Below are positions 16,056 through 24,599 of a DNA stretch of 64,000 bases, piece after piece. Origin of the DNA: SIG440 sp045592585 (GTDB lineage Bacteria; Bacillota; Clostridia; Monoglobales; Monoglobaceae); NCBI GenBank assembly GCA_045592585.1, contig JAZNVB010000026.1:9187-73186 (forward strand). Reading direction: 5' to 3'. Each line of letters opens with the position of its first letter. Within the stretch, counting starts at the first letter, position 1. The position numbers and the translations under genes are program-made. The notes under the pieces were generated by a model. That model was given only the letters and a program-made list of their open reading frames with translations. It ran no database searches and was not told where the DNA came from.

Positions 16056-18518
16056 TTATTTTGTAATTATGAACTTATCCTCTGCAAAGTCAATTTTTAT
16101 GCTGTCGCCGGATTTAATTTCACCACTGAGCATTTTTTCGGCAACCATATCCTCAATATCGCTTTGTATTGCACGGCGAAGAGGTCTTGCGCCAAAGCTG
16201 GGGTCAAAGCCTGTGTCGGCAATACGGTCAACTGCAGCATCTGTGAACTCTGCGGTGATGTCGTTTGCGGCAATCCTTTCTTTAAGGATGTCAAGCATCT
16301 TTGCAGCTATTGCCTTGATGTCGTCCTTTACAAGCTGACGGAAAACAATAATGTCATCAATTCTGTTTAAAAATTCGGGACGGAAGGCACGTTTAAGCTC
16401 GCCCAGGACATCTGACTTAATCTTGTTATAGTCTTTTTCTGTGTCCGAAGCAGCCGCCGCAAAGCCAAGTGACTTGGTTTCGGTTATCATTCTTGCGCCC
16501 AGGTTTGATGTCATAATTATAACAGTGTTGCGGAAGTCAACACGTCTGCCCTGAGAGTCGGTAAGGATGCCGTCCTCTAAAATTTGCAGCAGAATGTTAA
16601 ACACATCGGGGTGAGCCTTTTCGATTTCGTCAAAAAGGATTACCGAGTATGGCTTTCTGCGCACCTTTTCGGTGAGCTGACCGCCCTCGTCATAGCCCAC
16701 ATAACCGGGAGGCGAACCAACTAAGCGTGATACGGCGTGTTTTTCCATGTATTCTGACATGTCAACGCGGATAAGGGCATCCTCGTCGCCAAACATTGCC
16801 TCGGCAAGTGCTTTTGAAAGCTCGGTTTTACCAACACCTGTGGGGCCAAGGAAGATGAAGGAGCCAATGGGGCGTTTGGGGTCTTTAAGACCAACGCGGC
16901 CACGGCGGATTGCCTTTGAAACTGCGGTGACAGCTTCGTTCTGACCGATAACACGGCGGTGCAGTTCTTCCTCAAGGCGGAGGAGTCTTTCGCTTTCGCC
17001 CTCTTCGATTGCTTTTACGGGAACACCTGTCCAGGAGGAAACGATTTCTGCAATTTCGTTGGGGGTAACCTCGGTATTTTCGCCACGGCTTTCGTTTTCC
17101 CAGGTTTCCTTCTGGGCTTTAAGGCTTTCGGTCAGCGCTTTTTCTTCGTCACGGAGTTTAGCTGCCTTTTCGTATTCCTGAGCAGCAATTGCCGCTTCTT
17201 TTTCTTTGCGCAAGCCTTCAATTTTGTCTTCGGTTTCCTTTACATCCGGGGGTGCGGTAAGAGTTTTTATGCGGATTCTGGATGCTGCCTCGTCAATAAG
17301 GTCGATGGCTTTATCAGGTAAAAATCTGTCGGGGATATATCGGATTGACATTTTTACTGCCGCCTCAAGAGCGCTGTCGGTAATTTTTACACGGTGGTGT
17401 GCCTCGTATTTGTCACGGATGCCTTTAAGAATTTCAATGCTTTCCTCGTAGCTTGGCTCGTCAAGAATAATTGACTGAAAACGGCGTTCCAATGCGGAGT
17501 CTTTTTCGATATATTTGCGATATTCCTCTAATGTTGTTGCACCGATAATCTGTATTTCACCACGGGAAAGGGCAGGCTTTAAGATGTTTGCTGCATCAAT
17601 TGCGCCTTCTGCCGCACCTGCGCCGATTATGGTGTGAATTTCGTCAATAAAAAGAATTATGTTTCCTGCCTTGTGGATTTCTTCCATAACGCCTTTAAGA
17701 CGTTCTTCAAATTCGCCACGGTATTTTGCTCCTGCCACCATTGAAGAAAGGTCAAGGGTGATAACCTTTTTGTCTTTGAGAATTTCGGGCACAAGCCCCT
17801 GAACAATTTTTTGTGCAAGACCTTCGGCAACGGCGGTTTTACCAACACCGGGCTCGCCGATAAGGCAAGGATTGTTTTTGGTTCTGCGGCTGAGAATTTG
17901 TATAACACGCTCAATTACTTTGTCGCGGCCGATAATGGGGTCAAGCTTGAGCTCTCTTGCCATTTTGGTAAGGTCGCGGCCGAACTTGTCAAGGGTGGGT
18001 GTTTTTGCTCCCACTGGTTTTTTTGAGTTGGGATTAACGGTATCTGCCGCAGGACCTTCGTTGGCAATTTCGCCAAAATTGTTGTCATTCATCAGCTTCA
18101 TAATATCCGAATACAGCTTTTGAGGGCTTACATCAAGGTCAGCAATTATACGGACAGCAAGGCTCTCGTTTTCACGCAGAATTGCAATCAGAATATGTTC
18201 TGTGCCGATATAGTTGTGATTAAGGCGTCTTGCCTCGGTGTAGCTGTGCTCTAAAACACTTTTTGTCCGTGGGGTAAAGCCAATTCCGGGATTGTTTATG
18301 GGAAGGTCGGTGCCCACAAAGAATTCTATTTTGCTGATAATTTTGCTGTCGGTTACTCCGTTTTCAGCCAGAACCTTGGCGGCAACGCCTCCGCCCTCTT
18401 TAACAAGACCAAGGAGCAGGTGCTCGGTGCCTATATAGTTGTGGCCCATATCCATAGCGCATTGTCCTGCTAAATTTATAGCACTTTTTGCACGTTCGGT
18501 AAGTTTTTGTTCAAACAT
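16056..18518 (-). CDS. clpC: ClpC-type AAA+ chaperone/protease ATPase
   Basis: Hsp100 unfoldase that feeds ClpP and, with McsB, degrades phospho-arginine proteins. 820 residues: duplicated N-domain (ELTERAKSAIN and a second copy near residue 90), AAA-1 with Walker A GEPGVGKTAVAEG near 220, a middle domain with a UVR-like KEAAIAAQEYEKAAKLRDEEK helix, AAA-2 with GPTGVGKTELSKALAE near 550, and a ClpB-type C-terminal domain. It is the last gene of the four-gene operon, 23 bases after mcsB, and would be controlled by CtsR at the operon promoter. Confidence 0.96.
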   Translation of the reverse strand: MFEQKLTERAKSAINLAGQCAMDMGHNYIGTEHLLLGLVKEGGGVAAKVLAENGVTDSKIISKIEFFVGTDLPINNPGIGFTPRTKSVLEHSYTEARRLNHNYIGTEHILIAILRENESLAVRIIADLDVSPQKLYSDIMKLMNDNNFGEIANEGPAADTVNPNSKKPVGAKTPTLDKFGRDLTKMARELKLDPIIGRDKVIERVIQILSRRTKNNPCLIGEPGVGKTAVAEGLAQKIVQGLVPEILKDKKVITLDLSSMVAGAKYRGEFEERLKGVMEEIHKAGNIILFIDEIHTIIGAGAAEGAIDAANILKPALSRGEIQIIGATTLEEYRKYIEKDSALERRFQSIILDEPSYEESIEILKGIRDKYEAHHRVKITDSALEAAVKMSIRYIPDRFLPDKAIDLIDEAASRIRIKTLTAPPDVKETEDKIEGLRKEKEAAIAAQEYEKAAKLRDEEKALTESLKAQKETWENESRGENTEVTPNEIAEIVSSWTGVPVKAIEEGESERLLRLEEELHRRVIGQNEAVTAVSKAIRRGRVGLKDPKRPIGSFIFLGPTGVGKTELSKALAEAMFGDEDALIRVDMSEYMEKHAVSRLVGSPPGYVGYDEGGQLTEKVRRKPYSVILFDEIEKAHPDVFNILLQILEDGILTDSQGRRVDFRNTVIIMTSNLGARMITETKSLGFAAAASDTEKDYNKIKSDVLGELKRAFRPEFLNRIDDIIVFRQLVKDDIKAIAAKMLDILKERIAANDITAEFTDAAVDRIADTGFDPSFGARPLRRAIQSDIEDMVAEKMLSGEIKSGDSIKIDFAEDKFIITK

Positions 18519-18541
18519 AGCTGAATCTTCCTTTCTGTTAG

Positions 18542-19534
18542 TTATTTCAATGCTTCATTTACAAGCTCTGCACGTTTAAGGTCGCGTTCAAGAGCTGTGG
18601 TAAGGTTGTGGTTTTTAATAATGGTTGCGGGAAGTGTATCATAGAATACTTTGGTTAAAGTTTCCATATTGATATCTTTGATTATTCCCAGATTTATGCC
18701 CCATCTTACATCCGATAAAAGATTTGCGGTTTCGGCAGACGAAAGAATTCTTGCATTGGTGAGAATTCCATAGGAACGCATAATTCTGTCTTCAAAACGG
18801 AATTTATCCTGAGAATAAAGGTTCTGCCCAAGGGTACGTTCTTTTTCGATTATGTCGGTTATCAGACGGGTAAGTTTTTCGATGGTTTCTTCTTCGGATG
18901 AGCCAAGTGTTACCTGATTTGAAATCTGATATATATTTCCCTGAGCTTTGCTTCCTTCTCCGTAAAGACCCCGTACGGTGACTCCCAGCTTTGAAAGGGA
19001 ACGGATGATTGCTTCCATTCTGCCTGTTGACGAGAGCGAGGGAAGGTGTAACATCACAGATGCTCTCATTCCTGTGCCCACGTTGGTGGGGCAGCAGGTA
19101 AGGTATCCAAAATCCTTGTGAAAGCCATAGTCAACCGATTTTTCAAGCTGGTCGTCAAGATGGTTGGCAGCATCAAGGCAGGCAGAAAGGTCAAACCCCG
19201 GTGCCATTGCCTGAATACGGATATGGTCTTCCTCGTTGAGCATAATACATTCGGTACAGCTTTCGTTGGTAAGAATTCCGCACTGCCTTTTGTTTTCAAT
19301 CATTTCGGGGCTGGTTAGATGACATTCGCAAAGAGCCTGCCTCTGAACGGCAGACATTGCCGAAAAGTCAATGAAACGCATATCAGGCAGAGCTTCCCTG
19401 ACTTTGTCTAAAACCTCGGTTTGTTGCTGGGTTGTCATTGCGTTGCCAAAGGGAAGGTCGGCGATGTTTCTTGCAAGACGAACACGGGAGGAGAGGACTA
19501 TATCACCTGATGGTCCAAACTTTGTGTACCACAT
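18542..19534 (-). CDS. mcsB: Protein arginine kinase McsB
   Basis: Phosphagen-kinase-fold enzyme that phosphorylates arginine residues and marks proteins for ClpCP. 330 residues; SSRVRLARN near the N-terminus, nucleotide and guanidino loop NVGTGMRASVMLHLP, and QVTLGSSEEETIEKL are typical. In B. subtilis it inactivates CtsR and needs McsA. It begins one base after the mcsA stop, so the genes are translationally linked. Confidence 0.95.
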   Translation of the reverse strand: MWYTKFGPSGDIVLSSRVRLARNIADLPFGNAMTTQQQTEVLDKVREALPDMRFIDFSAMSAVQRQALCECHLTSPEMIENKRQCGILTNESCTECIMLNEEDHIRIQAMAPGFDLSACLDAANHLDDQLEKSVDYGFHKDFGYLTCCPTNVGTGMRASVMLHLPSLSSTGRMEAIIRSLSKLGVTVRGLYGEGSKAQGNIYQISNQVTLGSSEEETIEKLTRLITDIIEKERTLGQNLYSQDKFRFEDRIMRSYGILTNARILSSAETANLLSDVRWGINLGIIKDINMETLTKVFYDTLPATIIKNHNLTTALERDLKRAELVNEALK

Positions 19535-19535
19535 A

Positions 19536-20051
19536 TTATTTCTCTCCTTTCTGCTGATTTTCTTTAAGCTCGTTTATTTTGTCACGCAGGGTTGCGGCTT
19601 CTTCAAAGTTCTGTTCCATAACTGCGCGATTAAGCTTTGTTTGCAACTGTTCAATTTGGTCGGCGGTTTTTATATCCTTGCCTGCCCTTGCTGGGATTTT
19701 GCCTGTGTGATGCGTGCTGCCGTGAATTTGCTTTAAAGGCCGCAACAGCAAATCCTGAAACACGGTGTAACAGTTGCAGCAGCCTGGCTTCCCTGATTTA
19801 ATAAATTGACCTTGGGTCATTCCGCACAAATCACATTTTTTGGTGGGCACGCTTGATGAAATCTTTGGCTGGCTGCCCCACAATCCGTTAAACAGACTGT
19901 CAAACTCGGTGTCGAAGCCCGATTTAAAGCTGAAAAAGTCCTGATTTTCTTCGGCACATTCCCGGCAAAGATACATTTCGGTTTTATGACCGTTGATTAT
20001 CTGTGTTATATGTGTGGTTGCATCGTTCTGATTACATTTTTGACATTTCAT
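19536..20051 (-). CDS. mcsA: McsA, activator of McsB
   Basis: A 171-residue UvrB/UvrC-motif protein. Four Cys pairs (CQKC, CREC, CDLC, CCNC) would bind zinc or sense metal and thiol stress, and the C-terminal helix ending LRDKINELKE is the UVR motif that binds ClpC/McsB. I use the Met at 20051, which begins MKCQKCNQ as in other McsA proteins; an upstream ATG at 20063 abuts the AAGGG SD. Second gene of the ctsR operon. Confidence 0.92.
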   Translation of the reverse strand: MKCQKCNQNDATTHITQIINGHKTEMYLCRECAEENQDFFSFKSGFDTEFDSLFNGLWGSQPKISSSVPTKKCDLCGMTQGQFIKSGKPGCCNCYTVFQDLLLRPLKQIHGSTHHTGKIPARAGKDIKTADQIEQLQTKLNRAVMEQNFEEAATLRDKINELKENQQKGEK

Positions 20052-20068
20052 AAAGAAAACCATCCCTT

Positions 20069-20512
20069 CTAAACAAGATTTACCAATATATTTTTAAGCA
20101 TTTTTGCCCGTACTATGTCACGCTCGGGGCGGCTGATAATAATTGAATTGTCGCTGAGTGCCGCCATAATAATTTTTGCTTCCTTGTGTGTTAAAAGCTC
20201 TGCGGAATATAGCTCGTTGATTACCGCATTGGCACTTGCCGATGTAATGCTGTTCCCGATTGCATTGACTATATGCAGAATAAGATGTTCGTTTTCGGGA
20301 ACAGTTTTGGTTATCCTGATATACCCACCGCCGCCACGCCGGCTTTCAACGCTGTAGCCCCTTTCGGGAGAGAAGCGGGTGGATATAACATAGTTTATCT
20401 GTGAGGGAACACAGTTAAACCGATTTGCAAGTTCGTTTCGCTGCAGTTCAATCTCACGGCTTTCCTCAAGCATTTCCTTGATAAATTCTTCTATTATATT
20501 ACTTAGTTTCAT
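20069..20512 (-). CDS. ctsR: CtsR, class III stress gene repressor
   Basis: A 147-residue repressor of clp genes. It contains the winged-helix ELANRFNCVPSQINYVISTRFS and the glycine-rich wing RRGGGGYIRI, the diagnostic part of the heat-sensing wing, and a C-terminal dimer domain targeted by McsB. First gene of the minus-strand operon and probably self-regulating through the heptad repeat just upstream. Confidence 0.96.
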   Translation of the reverse strand: MKLSNIIEEFIKEMLEESREIELQRNELANRFNCVPSQINYVISTRFSPERGYSVESRRGGGGYIRITKTVPENEHLILHIVNAIGNSITSASANAVINELYSAELLTHKEAKIIMAALSDNSIIISRPERDIVRAKMLKNILVNLV

Positions 20513-20540
20513 CTTATATCACCTCTAAGTGTTTTTTGAC

Positions 20541-20557
20541 TTTGACTTTCTTTGACC
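20541..20557 (-). promoter_or_regulatory. CtsR operator
   Basis: On the minus strand GGTCAAA-GAA-AGTCAAA, a full match to the CtsR heptad direct repeat (R-GTCAAA, 3-base gap, R-GTCAAA). It lies just downstream of the -10 box, where binding would block initiation; a third AGTCAAA half-site follows it at once. Confidence 0.92.
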
Positions 20558-20565
20558 TTGACTTT

Positions 20566-20593
20566 ATTATAGCAAAAATTTTTCTTTTGTCAA
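20566..20593 (-). promoter_or_regulatory. Sigma-A promoter of the ctsR operon
   Basis: Minus strand TTGACA (20593-20588), 16-base spacer, TATAAT (20571-20566), both hexamers full consensus. Confidence 0.92.
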
Positions 20594-20609
20594 TAGGTTT
20601 TTGTAAAAA

Positions 20610-20626
20610 AGTCAGGAAAGGTCAAA
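20610..20626 (+). promoter_or_regulatory. Possible second, weaker CtsR box
   Basis: AGTCAGG-AAA-GGTCAAA: one perfect heptad and one with two mismatches at the correct 3-base gap, upstream of the -35 of the ctsR promoter and 27 bases before the madL -35. Confidence 0.45.
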
Positions 20627-20652
20627 TTTTTTTAAAAAAATTTGTCAAATGT

Positions 20653-20681
20653 TTGCAATTATTGATGATTTAGTATATAAT
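20653..20681 (+). promoter_or_regulatory. Promoter of madLM
   Basis: TTGCAA (20653-20658), 17-base spacer, TATAAT (20676-20681). Confidence 0.75.
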
Positions 20682-20729
20682 AAACTGGTTTGAAAAAAAG
20701 CAAGCAAAAAAGGAAAGGAATGATTGTTT

Positions 20730-21107
20730 GTGATTTATGGTGTAGCATTACTTGCGGGCTGTATGTTTGTAGGTTCATTCATCGGAAACATTCTCGGCCT
20801 CCTTACAGGGGTTAACTCAGATGTTGGCGGTGTTGGATTTGCAATGTTATTGCTTTTGATTGTAACAAATTCAAAAAAGATAACTTCATGGTTGCCCAAG
20901 GATTATGAAAAGGGTATTGATTTCTGGAGTAAAATGTTTATTCCTGTAATCATAGCAATGTCTATGTCACAGAATGTTATTGCTGCTCTTTCTCAGGGTT
21001 GGCTTGCCATTGCGGCAGGGCTTGGAGTTGTTGCGGTAGCATTTATGTTTGTACCCATTCTCAATAAATTGGCTCCCGATAAAGCAGATAAGGAGGATGC
21101 AGAATAA
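20730..21107 (+). CDS. madL: Malonate transporter subunit MadL
   Basis: A 125-residue integral membrane protein with about four hydrophobic segments; the N-terminus IYGVALLAGCMFVGSFIGN and TGVNSDVGGVGFAMLLLL are characteristic of MadL. GTG 20730 is preferred over TTG 20724 because AAAGGAA lies 9 bases upstream and MadL proteins begin near this residue. MadL and MadM together form a sodium-dependent malonate carrier. No malonate decarboxylase genes are seen nearby, so the physiological substrate is open. The stop overlaps the madM start. Confidence 0.85.
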   Translation: MIYGVALLAGCMFVGSFIGNILGLLTGVNSDVGGVGFAMLLLLIVTNSKKITSWLPKDYEKGIDFWSKMFIPVIIAMSMSQNVIAALSQGWLAIAAGLGVVAVAFMFVPILNKLAPDKADKEDAE

Positions 21108-21921
21108 TGAAAGCGATACTTGATATTATAGCAGATATATTTATCAGCAACGGATTTGTAATGGCATTCCTTATTGTAGGTATTGTGGCAATGTTCTCAA
21201 ACTTTGTTTCAACAAAGATAACAAAGGGCAGGATACATAATTCCGCAATAGCAATTTTCCTGGGTCTTGTTCTTGCCTACATTGGTGGAATAATTGCTAC
21301 TAAATATGGTGTCAGCAATGGCTGGATTAAGGATGTAAGTGCAGCAAAAAAGGTCTTGCAAATATACCTGTATTTGCAGGAATCGGTGTTCTTGGCGGTT
21401 CATCCCTTCGTGACTTTGCCATAGTTTCAACAGCTTTTGGTGCAAAGATGTCTGAAATTAAAAAGTGTGGACTTATCGGTGGTGTTTCACTCCTGATAGG
21501 TATTGTTGTTACATTTATAGTAGGCGTGCTTATTTCTGTTGCATTTGGTTACACAGATGCAGTAAGTGCTTCAACCATTGCTGCAGGAACTGTTACCTTT
21601 GTTGTTGGCCCTGTTACCGGCGAAGCTCTCGGTGCCACAGATACAGTTATCACAATTTCTATTGCAGCAGGTGTTGTTAAGTCGATTGCTGTAATGATGC
21701 TTACCCCTGTTGTGGCAAAAAAGATTGGCCTTACCACACCCCGTGCGGCAATGATTTTCGGTGGTCTTATGGGAACAACCAGCGGAACTTCTGCAGGTCT
21801 TGCTGCAACAGATGCAAAGCTTGTGCCCTACGGCGCAATGACCGCTACATTCTATACAGGTCTTGGTTGCCTTTTGTGCCCCACAGTTCTCTATTATCTG
21901 ACAACATTATTCCTGCACTAA
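21107..21921 (+). CDS. madM: Malonate transporter subunit MadM, split by a -1 frameshift
   Basis: The 0-frame encodes the first third of MadM (start 21107) and then diverges. From 21352 the -1 frame continues GLANIPVFAGIGVLGGSSLRDFAIVSTAFGAK and runs to the stop at 21921; without a shift the 0-frame ends at 21424. Joining the frames gives 271 residues, near the usual MadM length (about 255), with conserved membrane segments on both sides. The break lies in a run of six A within the heptamer A AAA AAG in the correct frame, followed by a hairpin. It could be programmed frameshifting, a recent inactivating deletion or a sequencing error in a homopolymer. The rest of the gene shows no decay. Confidence 0.75.
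21346..21378 (+). promoter_or_regulatory. Candidate -1 ribosomal frameshift signal in madM
   Basis: Slippery heptamer A AAA AAG (21346-21352), in the 0-frame as GCA AAA AAG, is the dnaX type. A 4-base spacer leads to an 8-bp perfect stem TGCAAATA (21357-21364) with TATTTGCA (21371-21378), loop TACCTG. AAGGA lies about 13-15 bases upstream as a possible internal SD stimulator. The shift enters exactly the frame needed to complete MadM. Confidence 0.5.
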
Positions 21922-21946
21922 AGCAGAACAATCTACAATTACATAT

Positions 21947-21990
21947 AAAGGCGATTTGTGCGAATAACAAATCGCCTTTATTCTTTTTAA
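21947..21990 (+). terminator. Intrinsic terminator after madM
   Basis: AAAGGCGATTTGT pairs perfectly with ACAAATCGCCTTT around GCGAATA, followed by ATTCTTTTT. Confidence 0.9.
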
Positions 21991-21995
21991 TGGTA

Positions 21996-22024
21996 TTGCA
22001 TTTGTTGCAATTTTGAGATATAAT
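21996..22024 (+). promoter_or_regulatory. Promoter of azlCD
   Basis: TTGCAT (21996-22001), 17-base spacer, TATAAT (22019-22024). Confidence 0.75.
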
Positions 22025-22064
22025 ATAATATTGAATTCAATAGAATTGGAACGGTGCTGACACA

Positions 22065-22781
22065 ATGACAAAAGAAAAATCACAGAATTCATATCTGTAT
22101 GGATTAAACAAGGGGCTTCCCATTGCACTTGGTTATCTTTCGGTATCCTTTGGGTTTGGTATTACCGCAGTGGGAATGGGTATTAACCCCATCGGCACAA
22201 TACTTATATCATTAACAAATCTGACCTCGGCAGGTCAGGTGGCAGGTATTGGTATTATTGCCGCCTGCGGAGCTATTATCGAAATGATTCTGGCGCAGCT
22301 TGTTATAAATATGCGGTACAGCCTTATGGGATTGGCTCTTACCCAAAAGCTGGATGGCAGTTTTACCACCCCTCACCGTATGATTACCTCCTTTGCAATA
22401 ACCGACGAGGTCTTTGCGGTTGCGGCGGCAGAAAGGGGTCTTATTGGCAGAAGGTTTATGTATGGTCTGATAACTCTGCCACCTGTTGGCTGGACAATGG
22501 GTACGACTTTGGGTGTGTATGCAGGGCAGATTTTGCCGCCATCGGTGTGCGCGGCGCTGGGACTTGCCATTTACAGTATGTTTATTGCCATAATTATTCC
22601 ACCTGCAAAGGCTGATAAGGGAGTTTTGTGTGCGGTGCTTATTGCCTCGGCAATGAGTTGTGCATTTTATTATATCCCGATATTTGACGGACTTTCGCAA
22701 GGCTTTTCAATTATAATATGCGCCGTTGTTGCATCGGGAATAATGGCATATATCGCACCAAAGTCAGGGGAGGAGGAGTAA
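22065..22781 (+). CDS. azlC: AzlC family branched-chain amino acid exporter, large subunit
   Basis: A 238-residue membrane protein with about six to seven hydrophobic segments. YGLNKGLPIALGYLSVSFGFG at the start, TSAGQVAGIGII, and the segment FAITDEVFAVAAAERG are typical of AzlC/YgaZ. With AzlD it exports branched-chain amino acids or analogues such as azaleucine. The stop codon TAA (22779-22781) overlaps the first bases of the structured repeat that separates it from azlD. Confidence 0.93.
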   Translation: MTKEKSQNSYLYGLNKGLPIALGYLSVSFGFGITAVGMGINPIGTILISLTNLTSAGQVAGIGIIAACGAIIEMILAQLVINMRYSLMGLALTQKLDGSFTTPHRMITSFAITDEVFAVAAAERGLIGRRFMYGLITLPPVGWTMGTTLGVYAGQILPPSVCAALGLAIYSMFIAIIIPPAKADKGVLCAVLIASAMSCAFYYIPIFDGLSQGFSIIICAVVASGIMAYIAPKSGEEE

Positions 22782-22940
22782 CGTGATAAACACGTTATCA
22801 ATAATTAAATGCCCGTGCGATATTTTCGCCGGGGCGAAACGCACATGGGCAAATATCTATTATACGCCTTATCTGCCCACGATATGGTGTAATATGTTTT
22901 CACGTTATGATTTGTGGGCTGAAAGGCTATGGATATTTAT
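22780..22940 (+). repeat. Structured SD-carrying repeat, copy B (between azlC and azlD)
   Basis: Diverged copy with the same fold. P1: AACGTG (22780-22785) with CACGTT (22791-22796). P2: GCCCGTGCG (22811-22819) with CGCACATGGGC (22840-22850), inner arms TTTCGCC and GGCGAAA. P3: TACGCC-T-TATC with GATA-T-GGTGTA. Pseudoknot: loop GCCCAC (22875-22880) with GTGGGC (22914-22919), different bases from copies A/C but again perfect. Anti-SD: AAATATCTAT (22851-22860) with ATGGATATTT (22929-22938), 10 pairs with one G-U. It ends 0 bases before azlD ATG. Confidence 0.85.
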
Positions 22941-23246
22941 ATGAATAAAATGTTTTTTGCGTATCTTGCCGCCATGGCGTTGGTGACATACTTTATCCGC
23001 ATGATTCCCTTTACCCTGATGCGCAGCAAAATAAAATCACCTTTTATACAGAGTTTTTTGTTCTATGTGCCATATTCGGTACTTGGGGCGATGACCTTTC
23101 CCTACATTCTTTATGCCACGGGAAATATGCTTACTGCGGCGCTGGGTACTGCGGTGGCATTTGTTCTTGCATATTTTGGACGGTCACTTTTGACTGTTGC
23201 AATTTGTGCCTGTGCTGTTGCATTTGCGGCAGGCTTGATTTTTTAA
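22941..23246 (+). CDS. azlD: AzlD family branched-chain amino acid exporter, small subunit
   Basis: A 101-residue protein with about four membrane segments; the pattern ALVTYFIRMIPFTLM, SFLFYVPYSVLGAMTFPYIL is diagnostic of AzlD/YgaH. ATG 22941 is chosen by comparison with the other repeat-controlled genes, where the start lies 6-7 bases after the repeat's GGAG/GGAT; ATG 22929 lies inside the repeat and is in frame. Partner AzlC is upstream, separated by the structured repeat, so the stoichiometry of the two subunits may be set at translation. Confidence 0.9.
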   Translation: MNKMFFAYLAAMALVTYFIRMIPFTLMRSKIKSPFIQSFLFYVPYSVLGAMTFPYILYATGNMLTAALGTAVAFVLAYFGRSLLTVAICACAVAFAAGLIF

Positions 23247-23315
23247 TAAAATAAAATAAAAGAATAGACCAAACAGCAGAAAGATAAAATATTGATAGAA
23301 AAAGGAGTGACAAAT

Positions 23316-24599
23316 TTGAGAACAGAGAAAATTGAAATTTCAAAGGGTGTATCCTTGCGTTTTCTTGAAACCGATAAATTCAAGACAAATGTGATGAGTA
23401 TATGTTTCAGGCTTCCCCTTGAAAGAAAAACAGTTACAAAGATAGCTCTTTTGCCAAGAGTTTTAAAGCGAGGCAGCGAAAAATATCCCACGATGAGTGA
23501 CCTTTCAAGAAGGGCTCAGGAGCTTTACGGTGCATCGCTTTCGGCAGATAACGGCAAACGTGGCGACCTTATGCTCCTTCGGGTATCGGTGCAGTTTGTC
23601 AGCGACAGCTTTATTTCGGAAAGTATTATCGGCGACGTTTGCGAACTGCTTAAGGAGTTTGTTCTTTGCCCGGTGACAAAAGACGGAGCTTTTGACAAGG
23701 TATATGTTCAGCAGGAAAAGGAGAATACCAAAAACTATATTTTGGGGCTTATAAATGATAAAAAGGAATATGCGGCTGTTCGCTGTAATGAAATTATGTT
23801 CGAGGGTGACCCCTACGGAATAATTTCTCACGGATATATAGAGGACCTTGAAGAAATTGACGAAAAGAATCTTTACGAGTTCTATAAGGAAATGATTAAA
23901 ACCGCAGCGGTTGACGTTTATGTCAGCGGAAGCTTTGACAAGACTGCGGTGAAAGGTGAGATTGAAAAGAACTTTAAAGAGGCGTTTTGCGACCGTGATA
24001 CATTAGTTTGCGAAACTAAACTTGCTAAGGTTGAAGAAAATATTGAGGTTAAGAATGTTGTTGAAGAAATGCCTGTTTCGCAAAGCAAGCTGGCAATGGG
24101 CTTTAACTGCGGCATTGACCCAAGGTCGGATGAGAGCTATGCCCTTGCCCTTTGTTCGTGCCTTTATGGCGGAAGTGCAATTTCAAAGCTTTTTAACAAT
24201 GTCCGTGAAAAGCTCAGCCTTGCCTATTATGTATTTTCGGCGGTTGACCGTCACAAGGGTTGTATGAAGGTGAATGCAGGGATTGAAGCATCAAAGTATG
24301 ACGAGGCGTTCAATGAAATAATGCTTCAGCTTGATATGATGAAAAAAGGCGAGTTCACTGACGAAGAAATTGATTTTGCCAAAAAGACATTCAAGAATTC
24401 AGCAGGCAGCATAAAAGACAGTTTGGTTGCAACCGAGGACTTTTATATGAGCCGTGCTTTGCTTGGCGTTGAAGAATCTGTTGACGAGTACCTTGAAAAA
24501 ATTAACAAGGTAACACGTGAGGAGATAGTTGCTGCAGCAAATAAAATACAGCTTGATACAATTTACTTTTTGAAGGGGGTACAGGGCAATGAAATTTGA
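23316..24599 (+). CDS. yfmF: YfmF-like M16 peptidase homologue, non-catalytic subunit
   Basis: A 427-residue M16 family protein of the YfmF group (peptidase-like partner of YfmH). It lacks the inverted zinc motif HxxEH at the expected N-terminal site (LSRRAQELYGASLS region), so it should be the non-catalytic half of a heterodimer. TTG 23316 is chosen because AAAGGAG lies 8 bases upstream. It overlaps yfmH by 11 bases. YfmF/YfmH have been linked in B. subtilis to modification of elongation factor P and to peptide processing; the role here is inferred. Confidence 0.88.
   Translation: MRTEKIEISKGVSLRFLETDKFKTNVMSICFRLPLERKTVTKIALLPRVLKRGSEKYPTMSDLSRRAQELYGASLSADNGKRGDLMLLRVSVQFVSDSFISESIIGDVCELLKEFVLCPVTKDGAFDKVYVQQEKENTKNYILGLINDKKEYAAVRCNEIMFEGDPYGIISHGYIEDLEEIDEKNLYEFYKEMIKTAAVDVYVSGSFDKTAVKGEIEKNFKEAFCDRDTLVCETKLAKVEENIEVKNVVEEMPVSQSKLAMGFNCGIDPRSDESYALALCSCLYGGSAISKLFNNVREKLSLAYYVFSAVDRHKGCMKVNAGIEASKYDEAFNEIMLQLDMMKKGEFTDEEIDFAKKTFKNSAGSIKDSLVATEDFYMSRALLGVEESVDEYLEKINKVTREEIVAAANKIQLDTIYFLKGVQGNEI

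Noticed and set aside
21465..21680. 71-residue Cys/Tyr-rich ORF in madM
   Set aside because: Out-of-frame shadow of the conserved MadM C-terminal part.
22373..22700. Antisense ORFs in azlC
   Set aside because: Shadow frames of a conserved membrane protein, no SD.
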